DNA of 64,000 nucleotides from Anaerotruncus rubiinfantis. Lineage in GTDB: Bacteria; Bacillota; Clostridia; Oscillospirales; Ruminococcaceae. This document shows positions 1 to 9,667 of this stretch, piece after piece. The notes beneath the pieces were generated by a model. The model saw nothing but the letters and a program-made list of their open reading frames with translations, was not told the origin of the DNA and made no database searches. Positions within the stretch are counted from its first letter, which is position 1. Each line of letters starts with the position of its first letter. The DNA is taken from NCBI RefSeq assembly GCF_900078395.1, contig NZ_FKLA01000007.1:225924-289923 (forward strand). The letters run 5' to 3'. The position numbers and the translations under genes were made by a program.

Positions 1-555
<555 letters not shown>

Positions 556-674
556 GAACAGCTTATAGAGCGGATTTACGGCATATTTGCACTGGCTTCC
601 TTTATCGTTTTTGCACCGGCTAGTGGGCTTTTCTTACTGCTGTTGTAACAACGATTCGGAAAATAACCAGAATT

Positions 675-720
675 AAAAACACCCATTCTCTTGGATTTTG
701 ATAAGAGGATGGGTGTTTTT
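675..720 (+). terminator. Rho-independent terminator of gap
   Basis: An 18-bp stem (675-692 with 703-720, one G-U pair) ends in a run of five T. It lies 120 bases after the gap stop. The outer arms start with A5 and end with T5, so it could act in both directions. Confidence 0.8.
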
Positions 721-1005
721 ATGTGTCAAAACCGTCTGGAAGAACTTGCTCAAGAATTCTGTTTTTCATGTCGCTGTAAGCGCTGCTTGGAACGTACCAT
801 ATCCAATTATCAAAAGCTTTTTGGATACCTGCTGCGCTTTTTGCAAGAGAGCTATAACGCCACAACGCTGGAGGAAACGCGGCCTGTTTACATTCAAAAG
901 TTTCTTTTGGAAAAACTGGAATCAGGCAGAAAGCCACCGGTTGTGAGTGGTTTAAAAATATATAAAAAAGACAGTACTACGCAAATGGTAGTACTGTCTT
1001 TATAA
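721..1005 (+). pseudogene. Truncated tyrosine recombinase (integrase) N-terminal domain
   Basis: The frame starting at ATG 721 reads a cysteine-containing start followed by RTISNYQKLFGYLLRFLQ and TTLEETRPVYIQKFLLEKL. This matches the core-binding (SAM-like) N-terminal domain of phage and transposon integrases. Similarity ends near residue 75, and the last codons run through the hairpin at 967-1001. The whole catalytic domain (R-H-R-Y) is absent. There is no ribosome binding site, because the ATG abuts the T run of the gap terminator. It is best read as a remnant of a mobile element inserted after gap. The family assignment rests on motif pattern only. Confidence 0.6.
967..1001. terminator. 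Strong inverted repeat, probable bidirectional terminator
   Basis: A perfect 14-bp stem (967-980 with 988-1001) with a 7-base loop; the arms start with AAA and end with TTT. It separates the integrase remnant from the AT-rich minus-strand genes and can serve both sides. Confidence 0.7.
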
Positions 1006-1018
1006 CAGAACTTATTTT

Positions 1019-1222
1019 TCAAATGTGATTTTGAATAATGGTTATTATTATAATTATAGAGCCTACTAGAAATATTAACCCATACAGAATATAGAGTCTC
1101 CTTTTTTCTTTAGGATCTTCAAACATTTGGATATACTTATAACGTTCAATTGCAATCATAACTATAATTGTAACATATATAAGTATATCTGTAACCACTA
1201 AACGAGCCTCCAATAAACTCAA
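1019..1222 (-). CDS. Small two-helix membrane protein, unknown function
   Basis: 67 residues with two hydrophobic helices, about residues 9-23 and 44-64, joined by a charged loop (ERYKYIQMFEDPKEKRRLY). No family is recognised. The gene is AT-rich, unlike the GC-rich core genes around it, and lies downstream of the 185-residue gene on the same strand. Its last helix is almost all isoleucine. It probably belongs to the acquired cassette that carries the RHS remnant. It is a weak call because the frame is short and no clear ribosome binding site was identified. Confidence 0.45.
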   Translation of the reverse strand: MSLLEARLVVTDILIYVTIIVMIAIERYKYIQMFEDPKEKRRLYILYGLIFLVGSIIIIITIIQNHI

Positions 1223-1261
1223 TAATTTTCTATCGGTGAAGCATGCGTTTGTTCAGATGTC

Positions 1262-1819
1262 TTACTTTAAATCAAGTACTTTTCGCACTTTTGCCCATAT
1301 CCCATAATGATACTGGATACCATTTAGCGAGTTGTCGCCATTTCTAAGATTATCGCAAAAATAATAGGTAGCCTTTCCACCGTATTCAATTTTCCATTCT
1401 ATCATATAGGTTGGGATTGCCTCTGTACGCTCAATTACAAGACAAATTGGCGAGTGCGGTGTAATCTGTTCAAAGGTATGAATGGTTTTATATTTAAGCG
1501 CATCATTGATTTCTTCAAACTTCACTTTTTTCAGTTTGGCTTTTCGAATGATTGTATTTTGTGGAATAAACAAATTTTGTGTGCAATATTCGCCAGTGGC
1601 CTCCCATGGAGTGACGGGATAATATTGTGGGTACATACCTATCCGATTTTCCAAATCCTCTGTTAAAGGCAGTTCTTCAATTTTTATATTGTCTACCCAT
1701 TCTTCTCCGCCAAGAAATATCCATACAATTCTGATGATCGTTATGACAATACTTATCATACCAATTGCTGCAAGAAGATTATTAAGCGTATCCCATATAT
1801 TTGGTTCTAACATGTGCAT
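1262..1819 (-). CDS. Unknown membrane-anchored protein downstream of an RHS remnant
   Basis: 185 residues. A hydrophobic segment at about residues 14-35 (LLAAIGMISIVITIIRIVWIFL) anchors a polar C-terminal domain rich in aromatic and charged residues. No known domain is recognised. Two in-frame ATGs (1819 and 1813) could start it. Base composition is markedly AT-rich. The RHS-repeat fragment on the same strand stops 16 bases upstream. Genes at this position beside RHS proteins often encode immunity proteins, so an orphan immunity role is possible but is inference from position only. Confidence 0.55.
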   Translation of the reverse strand: MHMLEPNIWDTLNNLLAAIGMISIVITIIRIVWIFLGGEEWVDNIKIEELPLTEDLENRIGMYPQYYPVTPWEATGEYCTQNLFIPQNTIIRKAKLKKVKFEEINDALKYKTIHTFEQITPHSPICLVIERTEAIPTYMIEWKIEYGGKATYYFCDNLRNGDNSLNGIQYHYGIWAKVRKVLDLK

Positions 1820-1834
1820 CGCATCCTAAGTATC

Positions 1835-2083
1835 CTAATTAAATATCATATTAGCATGATTGCCATCCCAAAGATGGATGTGAGTGATGGCATCTGTACC
1901 GGGGCCAATCGTTTTGCTGTGCCGCAGACCATCAGGACGGTAGGCGTAGGTGGTCGGCTTCTTATCTGCAAGAATGCGGATCAACTGGTTAAATCCATTA
2001 TAGTCTTTTAGCGTGCGTGTGACAACATCTCCGCTGAAAACATTTTTTGCGAAGCCGACTTTGAGAGCCGCTCCGTCCCACAA
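1835..2083 (-). pseudogene. RHS/YD-repeat protein C-terminal core remnant
   Basis: Minus-strand frame containing DYNGFNQLIRILADKKPTTY, AYRPDGLRHSKT and THIHLWDG. These are the signature of the end of the RHS core (tYaYrpDGLRhsKt ... tHiWDG). Complete RHS proteins exceed a thousand residues, and only about 60 residues of core remain. The first residues (MWDGAALKVGFAKN) do not look like RHS and probably come from the junction. It is a broken fragment of a polymorphic-toxin scaffold. No toxin tip follows: the frame stops eight residues after WDG. Confidence 0.65.
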
Positions 2084-2084
2084 G

Positions 2085-2246
2085 GACGGGGTGGCTTTGA
2101 TTTCTCAAGAGGAGCTTGCCGAGCGCGTACACATGAGCAGGGGACATCTGAGCCATATCGAAGCTCCAAACATGGTGTCATCCTTTTCGATTTCGATTCT
2201 ATTTGACATCTGCGAAGCGCTTAAAATCCAACTAAAAAATCGCTTC
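2085..2246 (+). pseudogene. XRE-family helix-turn-helix remnant
   Basis: The plus frame reads ISQEELAERVHMSRGHLSHI then EAPNMVSSFSISILFDICEA. This is the helix 2 to helix 5 part of an XRE/Cro HTH domain of the SQEELAERVGMSRGYLSHIE type. The first helix is missing upstream and the frame turns to unrelated sequence after KNRF. No start codon with a ribosome binding site is visible. It overlaps the RHS junction on the opposite strand, which fits a patchwork of decayed insertions. Confidence 0.6.
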
Positions 2247-2753
2247 ACAGGATCAGATTTCCGCTCGCTGCGGCGAGCGGTTCAGAGCTCCACTCTGAAA
2301 ACCCGCAAACTTTCGGGAAAGTTTGATCAAAGCTTTCGGTTTTGCTGTGCTGCGAACCTCGGAAGAAGGGGGTACACGGGGGACTGCGAGCTGCAGCGAG
2401 CGTTTTGAGCGCAACCGCCATCGGCGGCTCTTAGTGTGAGATGGCCGCTGGCCTTCCGCCCGTGGTGCGCGACGGCGAGCGTCGCGGCGCAGCCGCGCTC
2501 CGGCGCATGGCGCCGGGCAGCGAGGAGCAAAAAGACTTGCGGACGGGGGCCACAAGTCTTTCGCACCCAGGCACTATTTACCACCAAAAACGACAAACGA
2601 TTTATGCTATAATAATACCTCGGGTGCCGCGGGAAAGGTCATAAAATGCCCTGGTTTGGCGAATAGTATAGTTGTATCGAAAAATAATATGCAAAACCAA
2701 CAAAGCTTAACGCTTTTTACAAGTTGTTTTACTGGAAATTTCACAATAAATAC
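2247..2753. other. Gene-poor GC-rich stretch with inverted repeats upstream of glgB
   Basis: No convincing gene was seen. About 2247-2600 is GC-rich with many small inverted repeats (for example AAGACTTG...CAAGTCTT near 2529-2557) and a motif GGGGGTACACGGGGG near 2369. That motif resembles part of the intergenic element near 20335. From about 2640 the sequence becomes AT-rich and leads into the glgB promoter. Confidence 0.5.
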
Positions 2754-2782
2754 TTGAAAAAAACACCAATTCCTGCTATAGT
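2754..2782 (+). promoter_or_regulatory. Sigma-A-type promoter of the glycogen operon
   Basis: TTGAAA at 2754-2759, a 17-base spacer, then TATAGT at 2777-2782. It lies 22 bases before the probable glgB start and just ahead of the AAGGGGGG ribosome binding site. Confidence 0.6.
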
Positions 2783-2804
2783 ATAACAAAGGGGGGTGAA
2801 GACA

Positions 2805-4775
2805 ATGGCAAAGTCAAAAGGCAACTTACCATTGTATCTATTTCATCAGGGAACGAATTACAAGGCTTATGAATATCTGGGCGCGCATCCTTGTAAGATT
2901 GGGACAACCGAAGGTTTCATCTTCCGTGTGTGGGCGCCGAATGCCCGGCAGGTTTCTGTGGTGGGGGATTTCAACAACTGGGACGGACAGGCCAATCCCA
3001 TGGAACAGCTTGAGGATAAATCCATTTGGGAGTGCGTAATTCCGGATCTGCAGCAATTTGATATCTATAAATACTGCATCACCGCCAAGGATGGCCGCAC
3101 CCTTATGAAGGCCGATCCGTATGCCTTCCATGCGCAGACCAGTCCTGAAACAGCTTCCAAGCTCTATGATATCGAAGGCTATGCCTGGGACGACGCGGCC
3201 TGGTATGAATCCCGCAAGGATCACAACCCCTACCGCAGTCCGATGAATATCTATGAGATGCACCTTGGCTCTTGGCGGCGGTATTCGGACGGCAACCCCT
3301 ACAGCTACCGCAAACTCGCGGATGAACTGGCCGATTATCTGCTCGAAATGGGTTATAACTATGTCGAGTTCATGCCGCTGATGGAATACCCGTACGACGG
3401 TTCCTGGGGTTACCAGGTCACCGGCTATTACGCGCCGACCTCCCGTTACGGCACGCCGCATGACTTCATGTATCTCATCGACCGGCTGCATCAGGCGGGC
3501 ATCGGGGTGATTATGGACTGGGTACCGGCGCATTTTCCAAAGGATGCGCACGGGCTTTATGAGTTCGACGGCCAGCCGCTTTACGAATATCAGGATGTGC
3601 ATAAGCGTGAACACGCCCATTGGGGCACCCGGATTTTTGATTTCGGGCGCAATGAAGTGGTGTGCTTCCTGATGTCAAACGCCAACTTCTGGATCGAGAA
3701 ATACCACATCGACGGGCTGCGGGTCGACGCGGTCGCTTCGATGCTCTACCTCGACTACGGCCGCGAGGATTGGGAATGGCTGCCGAATATCAACGGCGGC
3801 AAGGAAAATCTCGAGGCGGTCGCGTTCCTGCGCAAGCTGAATACGTCGGTGCTGACCGAGCATCCACAGGCCCTCATGATCGCGGAGGAATCCACCGCCT
3901 GGCCGCTCGTAACCAAACCGGCTTCGGTCGGCGGGCTTGGATTCAACTTCAAGTGGAACATGGGCTGGATGAACGATATGCTTGCCTATACGTCGCTCGA
4001 CCCGATCTTCCGCAGCTACAACCACGACAAGCTCACTTTTAGCCTGTTTTATGCCTTTTCAGAGAACTTTATCCTGCCCATCTCCCATGACGAGGTGGTG
4101 CATGGCAAATGCTCGCTCATCAATAAGATGCCGGGCGAATATGCTGTGAAGTTTTCCGGCATGCGAGCGTTCCTCGCATATATGATGTCTCATCCGGGCA
4201 AGAAGCTCATCTTCATGGGCTGTGAATTCGCACAGTTCATCGAATGGAACTATAAGCAGCAGCTCGACTGGATGCTGCTCGATTACGAATCCCACCGGCA
4301 GATGAAGCTGTTTGTCAAAGAGCTCAATCATTTTTATCTGGAGAATCCGGTGTTCTGGCAGGTTGAGGACAGCTGGGACGGCTTTTCCTGGCTTGCGCAC
4401 GACGACCATGCCAGAAACATCATCGTGTTCCGCCGGATGGACGAAGCGGGAAACGAGCTTGTCGTGCTCTGCAACTTTGCGCCGGTTACCCGGGAGAATT
4501 ACCGGGTGGGGGTGCCGGATGCAACCAGCTATGATGAGATCCTCAATACCGACGACGTGCGGTTCGGCGGAAGCGGCGTGGTGAATAAGGGTGCCATCCG
4601 TGTGAAAAAGACGCCGGATCATGACATGAAGCAGAGTATTACGCTGACCGTGCCGCCGCTTTCGGTCGTTTTCTTAAAAGGCCGTCCGCGCAAGGCTGCG
4701 AAAGCGAAGAAGGCAGAGGGTAAGCCGTCCGGGGAGAAGTCCAGTAAAAAAGCGCCGAAAGCAGACCGGGCGTAA
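2805..4775 (+). CDS. glgB: 1,4-alpha-glucan branching enzyme
   Basis: 656 residues, GH13 family. It cuts alpha-1,4 chains of glycogen and rejoins them as alpha-1,6 branches in the cytoplasm. An N-terminal CBM48-like module ([19 protein letters not shown]) precedes the barrel. The catalytic Asp is in [12 protein letters not shown] (about residue 308), the catalytic Glu in IAEEST (about 361) and the transition-state Asp in [10 protein letters not shown] (about 429). The start was placed at ATG 2805 because the AAAGGGGGG ribosome binding site would overlap the alternative GTG at 2796. The lysine/alanine-rich tail after GRPRKAAK is unusual and probably disordered. It is the first gene of glgBCDA. 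Confidence 0.95.
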   Translation: MAKSKGNLPLYLFHQGTNYKAYEYLGAHPCKIGTTEGFIFRVWAPNARQVSVVGDFNNWDGQANPMEQLEDKSIWECVIPDLQQFDIYKYCITAKDGRTLMKADPYAFHAQTSPETASKLYDIEGYAWDDAAWYESRKDHNPYRSPMNIYEMHLGSWRRYSDGNPYSYRKLADELADYLLEMGYNYVEFMPLMEYPYDGSWGYQVTGYYAPTSRYGTPHDFMYLIDRLHQAGIGVIMDWVPAHFPKDAHGLYEFDGQPLYEYQDVHKREHAHWGTRIFDFGRNEVVCFLMSNANFWIEKYHIDGLRVDAVASMLYLDYGREDWEWLPNINGGKENLEAVAFLRKLNTSVLTEHPQALMIAEESTAWPLVTKPASVGGLGFNFKWNMGWMNDMLAYTSLDPIFRSYNHDKLTFSLFYAFSENFILPISHDEVVHGKCSLINKMPGEYAVKFSGMRAFLAYMMSHPGKKLIFMGCEFAQFIEWNYKQQLDWMLLDYESHRQMKLFVKELNHFYLENPVFWQVEDSWDGFSWLAHDDHARNIIVFRRMDEAGNELVVLCNFAPVTRENYRVGVPDATSYDEILNTDDVRFGGSGVVNKGAIRVKKTPDHDMKQSITLTVPPLSVVFLKGRPRKAAKAKKAEGKPSGEKSSKKAPKADRA

Positions 4776-4825
4776 AGCGGTCGGGGAATCAAGCGCATGA
4801 TTTATTACTAAGGGGGAATCAACAG

Positions 4826-6040
4826 ATGTTTCGCAAGAAGGAATGGATCGCCATGCTGCTGGCGGGCGGCCAGGGGAGCCGCCTGTACACGCTGACGAAA
4901 AATCTTGCAAAGCCGGCTGTACCGTTTGGGGGAAAATACCGGATTATCGATTTTCCGCTTTCCAACTGTGTCAATTCCGGAATTGACACAGTTGGCGTGC
5001 TCACCCAGTACCAGCCGCTCATCCTGAACGAATATATCGGCAACGGCCAGCCTTGGGACCTTGACCGGGTGAACGGCGGCGTCTTTGTGCTGCCGCCTTA
5101 CCAGAAGTCCTCCGGTTCCGACTGGTACACCGGCACTGCGAACGCCATCTATCAGAACATCAATTTTATCGACCGGTACGATCCGGAGTATGTGCTCATC
5201 CTTTCGGGCGACCACATCTATAAGATGGATTATGAGAAGATGCTCGCCTACCACAAAGAGAAAAACGCTGACTGTACAATCGCCGCCTTGCAGGTGCCGA
5301 TGGAGGAGGCCTCCCGGTTCGGGATTATGAATACATACCCGGATGGCAGCATCTTTGAATTTGAGGAGAAACCCGCACAGCCGAAGAGCAACCTCGCATC
5401 GATGGGCATCTATATCTTCTCATGGGATAAGATGCGCAAATACCTCATCGAGGACGAAGCCGATCCGCTTTCCGGCAAGGATTTCGGAAAGAACATCCTG
5501 CCCGCCATGCTCGCAAACGGCGAGAAGATGGTGGCGTATCCCTTTGAGGGCTACTGGAAGGACGTCGGCACGATCGACAGCCTGTGGGAAGCGAACATGG
5601 ATCTGCTGGACCCGCGGGTGCCGCTCGACCTCTATGACGACAGCTGGAAGATCTATTCCCGCAATCCGGTCATGCCGCCGCATTACGTGGCAAACGACGC
5701 GGACGTCCAGAACTCGATGGTCACCGAAGGCTGCACCATCGAGGGCGATATCGATTTTTCGGTGATCTTCTCAGGCGTCACGGTCGAAAAGGGCGCGGTT
5801 GTGCACGATTCGATTGTCATGCCGAACACGGTCATCAAGGCGGGAGCCAAGGTTGAATACGCGATCATTGCCGAGAATTGCGTGATTGGCGAAGGAGCAT
5901 CCATCGGCCAGCGGCCGGAGGACGCGACCGATAAGGATGCCTGGGGCGTCGCGGTGGTCGGCAACAACATCACGGTCGGGCCGGGCGCGGTGGTCCCGCC
6001 GAAAGCGATGATTGACAAAGACGTCGAGGGGGTGCGCTAA
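4826..6040 (+). CDS. glgC: Glucose-1-phosphate adenylyltransferase (ADP-glucose pyrophosphorylase), catalytic subunit
   Basis: 404 residues. It makes ADP-glucose from glucose-1-phosphate and ATP for glycogen synthesis. The N-terminal nucleotidyltransferase signature is [20 protein letters not shown], followed by [20 protein letters not shown] and [11 protein letters not shown]. The glucose-phosphate-site stretches FEEKP and EGYWKDVGT are present, then a left-handed beta-helix C-terminal domain. The ribosome binding site AAGGGGGA precedes ATG 4826. The conserved [12 protein letters not shown] codons form a perfect 34-bp palindrome at 4962-4995. The neighbour glgD is its likely partner subunit. 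Confidence 0.96.
   Translation: MFRKKEWIAMLLAGGQGSRLYTLTKNLAKPAVPFGGKYRIIDFPLSNCVNSGIDTVGVLTQYQPLILNEYIGNGQPWDLDRVNGGVFVLPPYQKSSGSDWYTGTANAIYQNINFIDRYDPEYVLILSGDHIYKMDYEKMLAYHKEKNADCTIAALQVPMEEASRFGIMNTYPDGSIFEFEEKPAQPKSNLASMGIYIFSWDKMRKYLIEDEADPLSGKDFGKNILPAMLANGEKMVAYPFEGYWKDVGTIDSLWEANMDLLDPRVPLDLYDDSWKIYSRNPVMPPHYVANDADVQNSMVTEGCTIEGDIDFSVIFSGVTVEKGAVVHDSIVMPNTVIKAGAKVEYAIIAENCVIGEGASIGQRPEDATDKDAWGVAVVGNNITVGPGAVVPPKAMIDKDVEGVR
4962..4995. repeat. Perfect 34-bp palindrome inside glgC
   Basis: Bases 4962-4978 are the exact reverse complement of 4979-4995, centred on CCGG with no spacer. The encoded residues ([12 protein letters not shown]) are normal conserved glgC sequence, so the symmetry comes from codon choice. 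Confidence 0.95.
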
Positions 6041-6044
6041 GGAT

Positions 6045-7169
6045 ATGCGGGAAAACAAAGTTCTTGGGATTGTATTTTCCAACATGCACGACAGCATGAT
6101 CGGGGAACTCACTGAAAAACGCACGACCGGCTCGGTTCCGTTCGGCGGCCGCTACCGGCTCATTGATTTCGCGCTTTCGAGCATGGTCAATTCGGACATC
6201 AGCGACATCGGCATCATCACCAAGCAGAACTATCAGAGCCTGATGGACCACATCGGTTCGGGCCGCGCGTGGGACCTCGCGCGCAAGCGCGGCGGGTTGG
6301 TGATCCTGCCGCCGTTCGCCAGCCAGGGCAGCGGCATCTACCGCGGCCGCCTGGAAGCGCTGGGCGGCGCAATGAGCTATATCCGTCACAACGATGCGAA
6401 ATATGTGCTGATCACCGACTGTGACATCATTGCCAACATGGATCTGCGCCCATTTATCAACGAGCATATCAAGAGCGGCGCGCAGATTTCGATGATGGTC
6501 AAAAATACTGAAATTTCTCCCGAATCCCAGCGGGATACGACCACCGTCCTTTTTGACGAGCAGACGGGAGATGTCACCGATATCCTGGTGCGGCCGGATG
6601 TCAAGGGCAGCCACTACGTTTATATGAACATCCTGCTGCTTGAAAAGACGCTGCTCGAGCGGATGGTGAACGAAGCAAAGAGCCACGACCAGTATTCGAT
6701 GGTCCGGCATGCGCTGCAGCCATCAATTGGGAAACGCAACATCAAAGCGTATGAATTCAAGGGCTATACGCATAAGATTTCGGGGATGAAGTCCTATTTC
6801 ACGGCCAACATGGAGCTGCTTGACCCGGCGGTGCGCGCCGAGCTCTTTCCGAAGAATCTGCCGATTTATACCAAGGTCCGCGACCAGGTGCCGGTCAAAT
6901 ACGGCCTTTCCGCCAAGGTGGGCAACTCCCTCATGGCGGATGGCTGCATCATCAACGGCGAGGTGGAAAACTGCGTGATCTTCCGGGGCGCGAAAATCGG
7001 CAAGGGGGCGGTGCTTAAAAATTGCATCATTATGCAGAATACCTATGTTGGCGACAACGCGCATCTCGAATATGTCGTGACCGATAAAGATGTGCTCATC
7101 CGTGATTCCCGTACGCTGATCGGATATGAAACCTACCCGATCTATGTGGCCAAGGGAAGCTCCATCTGA
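6045..7169 (+). CDS. glgD: Glucose-1-phosphate adenylyltransferase GlgD subunit (regulatory paralog)
   Basis: 374 residues, paralog of GlgC. It begins MRENKVLGIVFSN, where the catalytic LLAGGxGxRL loop of GlgC is replaced by VFSNMHDSMIGELTEKRTTG. This is typical of GlgD, known as the regulatory partner of GlgC in Firmicutes. FGGRYRLIDFALSSMVNS and the C-terminal beta-helix repeats are kept. ATG 6045 is preceded by GAGGGGGTG overlapping the end of glgC. Starting further upstream (6012) would overlap glgC by 29 bases and is unlikely. The spacing of four bases to glgC indicates co-translation. Confidence 0.93.
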   Translation: MRENKVLGIVFSNMHDSMIGELTEKRTTGSVPFGGRYRLIDFALSSMVNSDISDIGIITKQNYQSLMDHIGSGRAWDLARKRGGLVILPPFASQGSGIYRGRLEALGGAMSYIRHNDAKYVLITDCDIIANMDLRPFINEHIKSGAQISMMVKNTEISPESQRDTTTVLFDEQTGDVTDILVRPDVKGSHYVYMNILLLEKTLLERMVNEAKSHDQYSMVRHALQPSIGKRNIKAYEFKGYTHKISGMKSYFTANMELLDPAVRAELFPKNLPIYTKVRDQVPVKYGLSAKVGNSLMADGCIINGEVENCVIFRGAKIGKGAVLKNCIIMQNTYVGDNAHLEYVVTDKDVLIRDSRTLIGYETYPIYVAKGSSI

Positions 7170-7214
7170 CGTGGAAGAAAACATGATTCACGCTCAACAC
7201 AAGGGGGGAACATT

Positions 7215-8642
7215 ATGAAGATCCTATACGTAGCAAGCGAAGCGACGCCGTTTATCGCGACCGGAGGCCTTGCGGACGTGGCGGGTTCGCTGCCGCGCGC
7301 AATCCGCAGCAGGCAGCATGCCTGCCGGGTGGTTGTGCCGCTCTACAGCGCGATTAAACCGGAATGGCGCGAAAAGATGAAGTTCCTTTGCAATTTTTAT
7401 GTGCCGCTTGGCTGGCGCAACCAATACTGCGGCGTGTTTGAGGCCAGTTATAACGGCGTCAAATATTACTTCATCGACAATGAGTATTATTTCAAGCGCG
7501 ACGGCGGCATCTATGGGTTCTATGACGACGCGGAGCGGTTCGCGTTCTTCTCGAAAGCGGTCTGCGAAATGATCCAGTATATCGATTTTGAACCGGACAT
7601 CTTGCACTGCAATGACTGGCAGACCGCCATGACGCCGGTATACCTCAACATTTTCTATCGGGAGATTGAGAAATACCGCAGCATTAAGACGGTGTTCACC
7701 ATCCACAATATCCAGTATCAGGGCAAATACGGCATGGAAATCGCAACCGACGTGCTCGGCCTGCCTTACTATGCCGCGCCGACCATGATGTACGAAGGCT
7801 GCCTCAACATGATGAAGGCCGCCATTGAGGTGTGCGACTTTGTCACCACCGTCAGCCCGACCTATGCGCATGAGATCACCGACCCGTGGTTCGCGCACGG
7901 GCTTGACCGGCTTCTCAAACAAAACCAGCACAAGCTGGTCGGCATCCTCAACGGCATCGACACCCAGAGCTATAACCCGGAGGTGGACCCCGCGCTCTAT
8001 GAAAACTACGGGCCGGAGACACTCGAAAAGAAATCGGTCAACAAGGTCGAACTGCAAAAGGCAATGGGCCTTGAGCAGAACAAGGACGTCATGCTGGTCG
8101 GTATCGTAACCCGGTTTGTGGCGCATAAGGGCATTGACCTCATCCAATATATCTTTGATGAACTGATGAAACGGGAGCTGCAGGTGGTGGCGCTCGGCTC
8201 AGGCGATTATATCTTTGAAAGCTTCTTTACAGAGATGCAAGCCAAATACCCCGGCAAGGCGGCGGTCAAGATCGGTTTTATCCCAGATCTTGCGCGCAAG
8301 ATCTACGCGGGCGCGGATGTATTTCTGATGCCTTCGAAGAGTGAGCCGTGCGGCCTGGCCCAGATGGTATCGCTGCAGTACGGTACCCTGCCGGTTGTCC
8401 GTGAGACCGGCGGTCTCAAAGACTCGATTGTCGATATGGGCAACGATATCAGCGGCAACGGATTCACCTTCAAGACCTATAACGCCCACGACATGCTCGG
8501 CGCGATTGATCGCGCCGGTGGGCTTTACTACAACCGTGAACTGTGGAAACAGGCGGTGCAGAAGGCGATGAAGAGCGACTTCACCTGGAACCGTTCCGCT
8601 TCGGAGTACATTGGCGTCTACAAGCGCGCGTTGGAGGACTGA
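7215..8642 (+). CDS. glgA: Glycogen synthase (ADP-glucose type)
   Basis: 475 residues, GT5 family, GT-B fold. It extends glycogen chains from ADP-glucose. The N-terminal donor-site motif reads PFIATGGLADVAGSLP. In the E. coli-type motif KTGGL a lysine binds ADP-glucose, and here that position is alanine. Other family regions are intact: FTIHNIQYQGKYG, LNGIDTQSYNPEVDP, GIVTRFVAHKGIDLI and the C-terminal MPSKSEPCGLAQMVSLQYGT. A ribosome binding site AAGGGGGG precedes ATG 7215. It is the last gene of the glg operon, followed by a terminator at 8784-8819. Confidence 0.94.
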   Translation: MKILYVASEATPFIATGGLADVAGSLPRAIRSRQHACRVVVPLYSAIKPEWREKMKFLCNFYVPLGWRNQYCGVFEASYNGVKYYFIDNEYYFKRDGGIYGFYDDAERFAFFSKAVCEMIQYIDFEPDILHCNDWQTAMTPVYLNIFYREIEKYRSIKTVFTIHNIQYQGKYGMEIATDVLGLPYYAAPTMMYEGCLNMMKAAIEVCDFVTTVSPTYAHEITDPWFAHGLDRLLKQNQHKLVGILNGIDTQSYNPEVDPALYENYGPETLEKKSVNKVELQKAMGLEQNKDVMLVGIVTRFVAHKGIDLIQYIFDELMKRELQVVALGSGDYIFESFFTEMQAKYPGKAAVKIGFIPDLARKIYAGADVFLMPSKSEPCGLAQMVSLQYGTLPVVRETGGLKDSIVDMGNDISGNGFTFKTYNAHDMLGAIDRAGGLYYNRELWKQAVQKAMKSDFTWNRSASEYIGVYKRALED

Positions 8643-8783
8643 CGGCGCGGGCCGGCCATAACTTCTGTCCGCGGCACCGATGGGCCGCTTCTTGAACGCG
8701 TCAAAGCAGCCTTTCCGCATAGGGACGGGCGGGCAGCCCTTTCCACGCACCCATTCCTTCTATAGGAACAACGGCAGAATCGG

Positions 8784-8819
8784 AAAAAAAGGAACGCCGC
8801 GTCAGCGGCGTTCCTTTTT
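8784..8819. terminator. Bidirectional terminator between glgA and prmC
   Basis: A perfect stem of about 15 bp (AAAAAGGAACGCCGC with its complement) around TCA(G), with A and T runs on the outer sides. It overlaps the last codons of prmC on the minus strand and follows glgA on the plus strand. Confidence 0.85.
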
Positions 8820-9656
8820 GTATCCAAAGACCACCCGGTCGATCCCGGCGAGGTCCTTTCGGGTTCCGACCTGGACAAAGCCGCTTTCCGTGAGCAGCGC
8901 GGCCACCTGTCTGGCCTGGTTATAGCCGACCTCAAAGGCCAGCATGCCGCCATCCTTGAGCAGGGGAAGATAAAGCGGCGGGATCGCGCGGTAAAAATGA
9001 AGGCCGTCCTCGCCGCCATAGAGCGCCATCTGGGGCTCGTGCTGTACCTGGCGCTGAAGGCTTTCCATCTCATGCCCAGGGATATAAGGCGGGTTTGAGA
9101 GAATCAGGTCGAGCCGAGGGAGCCCTTTGGGCGGGTGGAGCACGTCACAGGCCAGCACCCGGATATTTTCCGCGCGGTTGCGGGCGGCATTGCGGCGCAG
9201 ATAGGCAAGCGCGGCCTCGGAGAGCTCCAGCGCGTAAATCTGCGCGGAGGGGAAGTAATGCGCCGCCGCCACCGCAATGCAGCCGCTTCCGGCGCAGAGA
9301 TCGGCCACAGCGGGCGCTTCACGGCCCTTGAGGAACGAGCGGGCAAGGTCGACGAGCGTCTCGGTGTCCGGCCGCGGGATGAGCACTCCCTCGCCCACTT
9401 CAAAAGGCAGGCCGTAGAACTCCCATTCGCCCAGCAGGTACTGGAGCGGTTCCCCGGCCTCATACCGCTCACACAGTGCGAAGAATCGCTCTGCGCACGC
9501 GCGGTCGGCCGGCTGTCCACCCGCGCGCGCGCGGCCGAACCTGCCGAGGCCAAAACAATCCTCCAAAAGGCAGGAAAGATCGAACGCGCGGGATTCCTGG
9601 TCCTGCGCGTCCAAATTTTTATCATATGCGGTTTGATAGACTTCGGATATGGTCAT
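8802..9656 (-). CDS. prmC: Peptide chain release factor N5-glutamine methyltransferase
   Basis: 285 residues. PrmC/HemK methylates the glutamine of the GGQ motif of release factors using S-adenosylmethionine. Visible motifs: PLQYLLGEWEFYG, VLIPRPDTETLVDLA, the SAM loop VADLCAGSGCIAVAAA, and the NPPY substrate motif in LILSNPPYIPGHE. The start is taken at ATG 9656 (MTISEVYQ) because GAGG lies at the right distance; TTG 9671 and ATG 9665 are alternatives. It lies directly after the YqhQ-like gene, and the two almost overlap, so they are probably co-transcribed. Confidence 0.93.
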   Translation of the reverse strand: MTISEVYQTAYDKNLDAQDQESRAFDLSCLLEDCFGLGRFGRARAGGQPADRACAERFFALCERYEAGEPLQYLLGEWEFYGLPFEVGEGVLIPRPDTETLVDLARSFLKGREAPAVADLCAGSGCIAVAAAHYFPSAQIYALELSEAALAYLRRNAARNRAENIRVLACDVLHPPKGLPRLDLILSNPPYIPGHEMESLQRQVQHEPQMALYGGEDGLHFYRAIPPLYLPLLKDGGMLAFEVGYNQARQVAALLTESGFVQVGTRKDLAGIDRVVFGYKKERR

Positions 9657-9667
9657 GGATGACATCC

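Noticed and set aside
2253..2644. Overlapping open frames on both strands before glgB
   Set aside because: GC-rich inverted-repeat DNA gives open frames in several phases; none has a domain, ribosome binding site or normal composition.
2796..2804. GTG 2796 as the glgB start
   Set aside because: It lies inside the Shine-Dalgarno run AAGGGGGGTG; ATG 2805 has the correct spacing.
7224..8147. Minus-strand open frame opposite glgA
   Set aside because: Antisense shadow of a well-defined gene without motifs or start signals.
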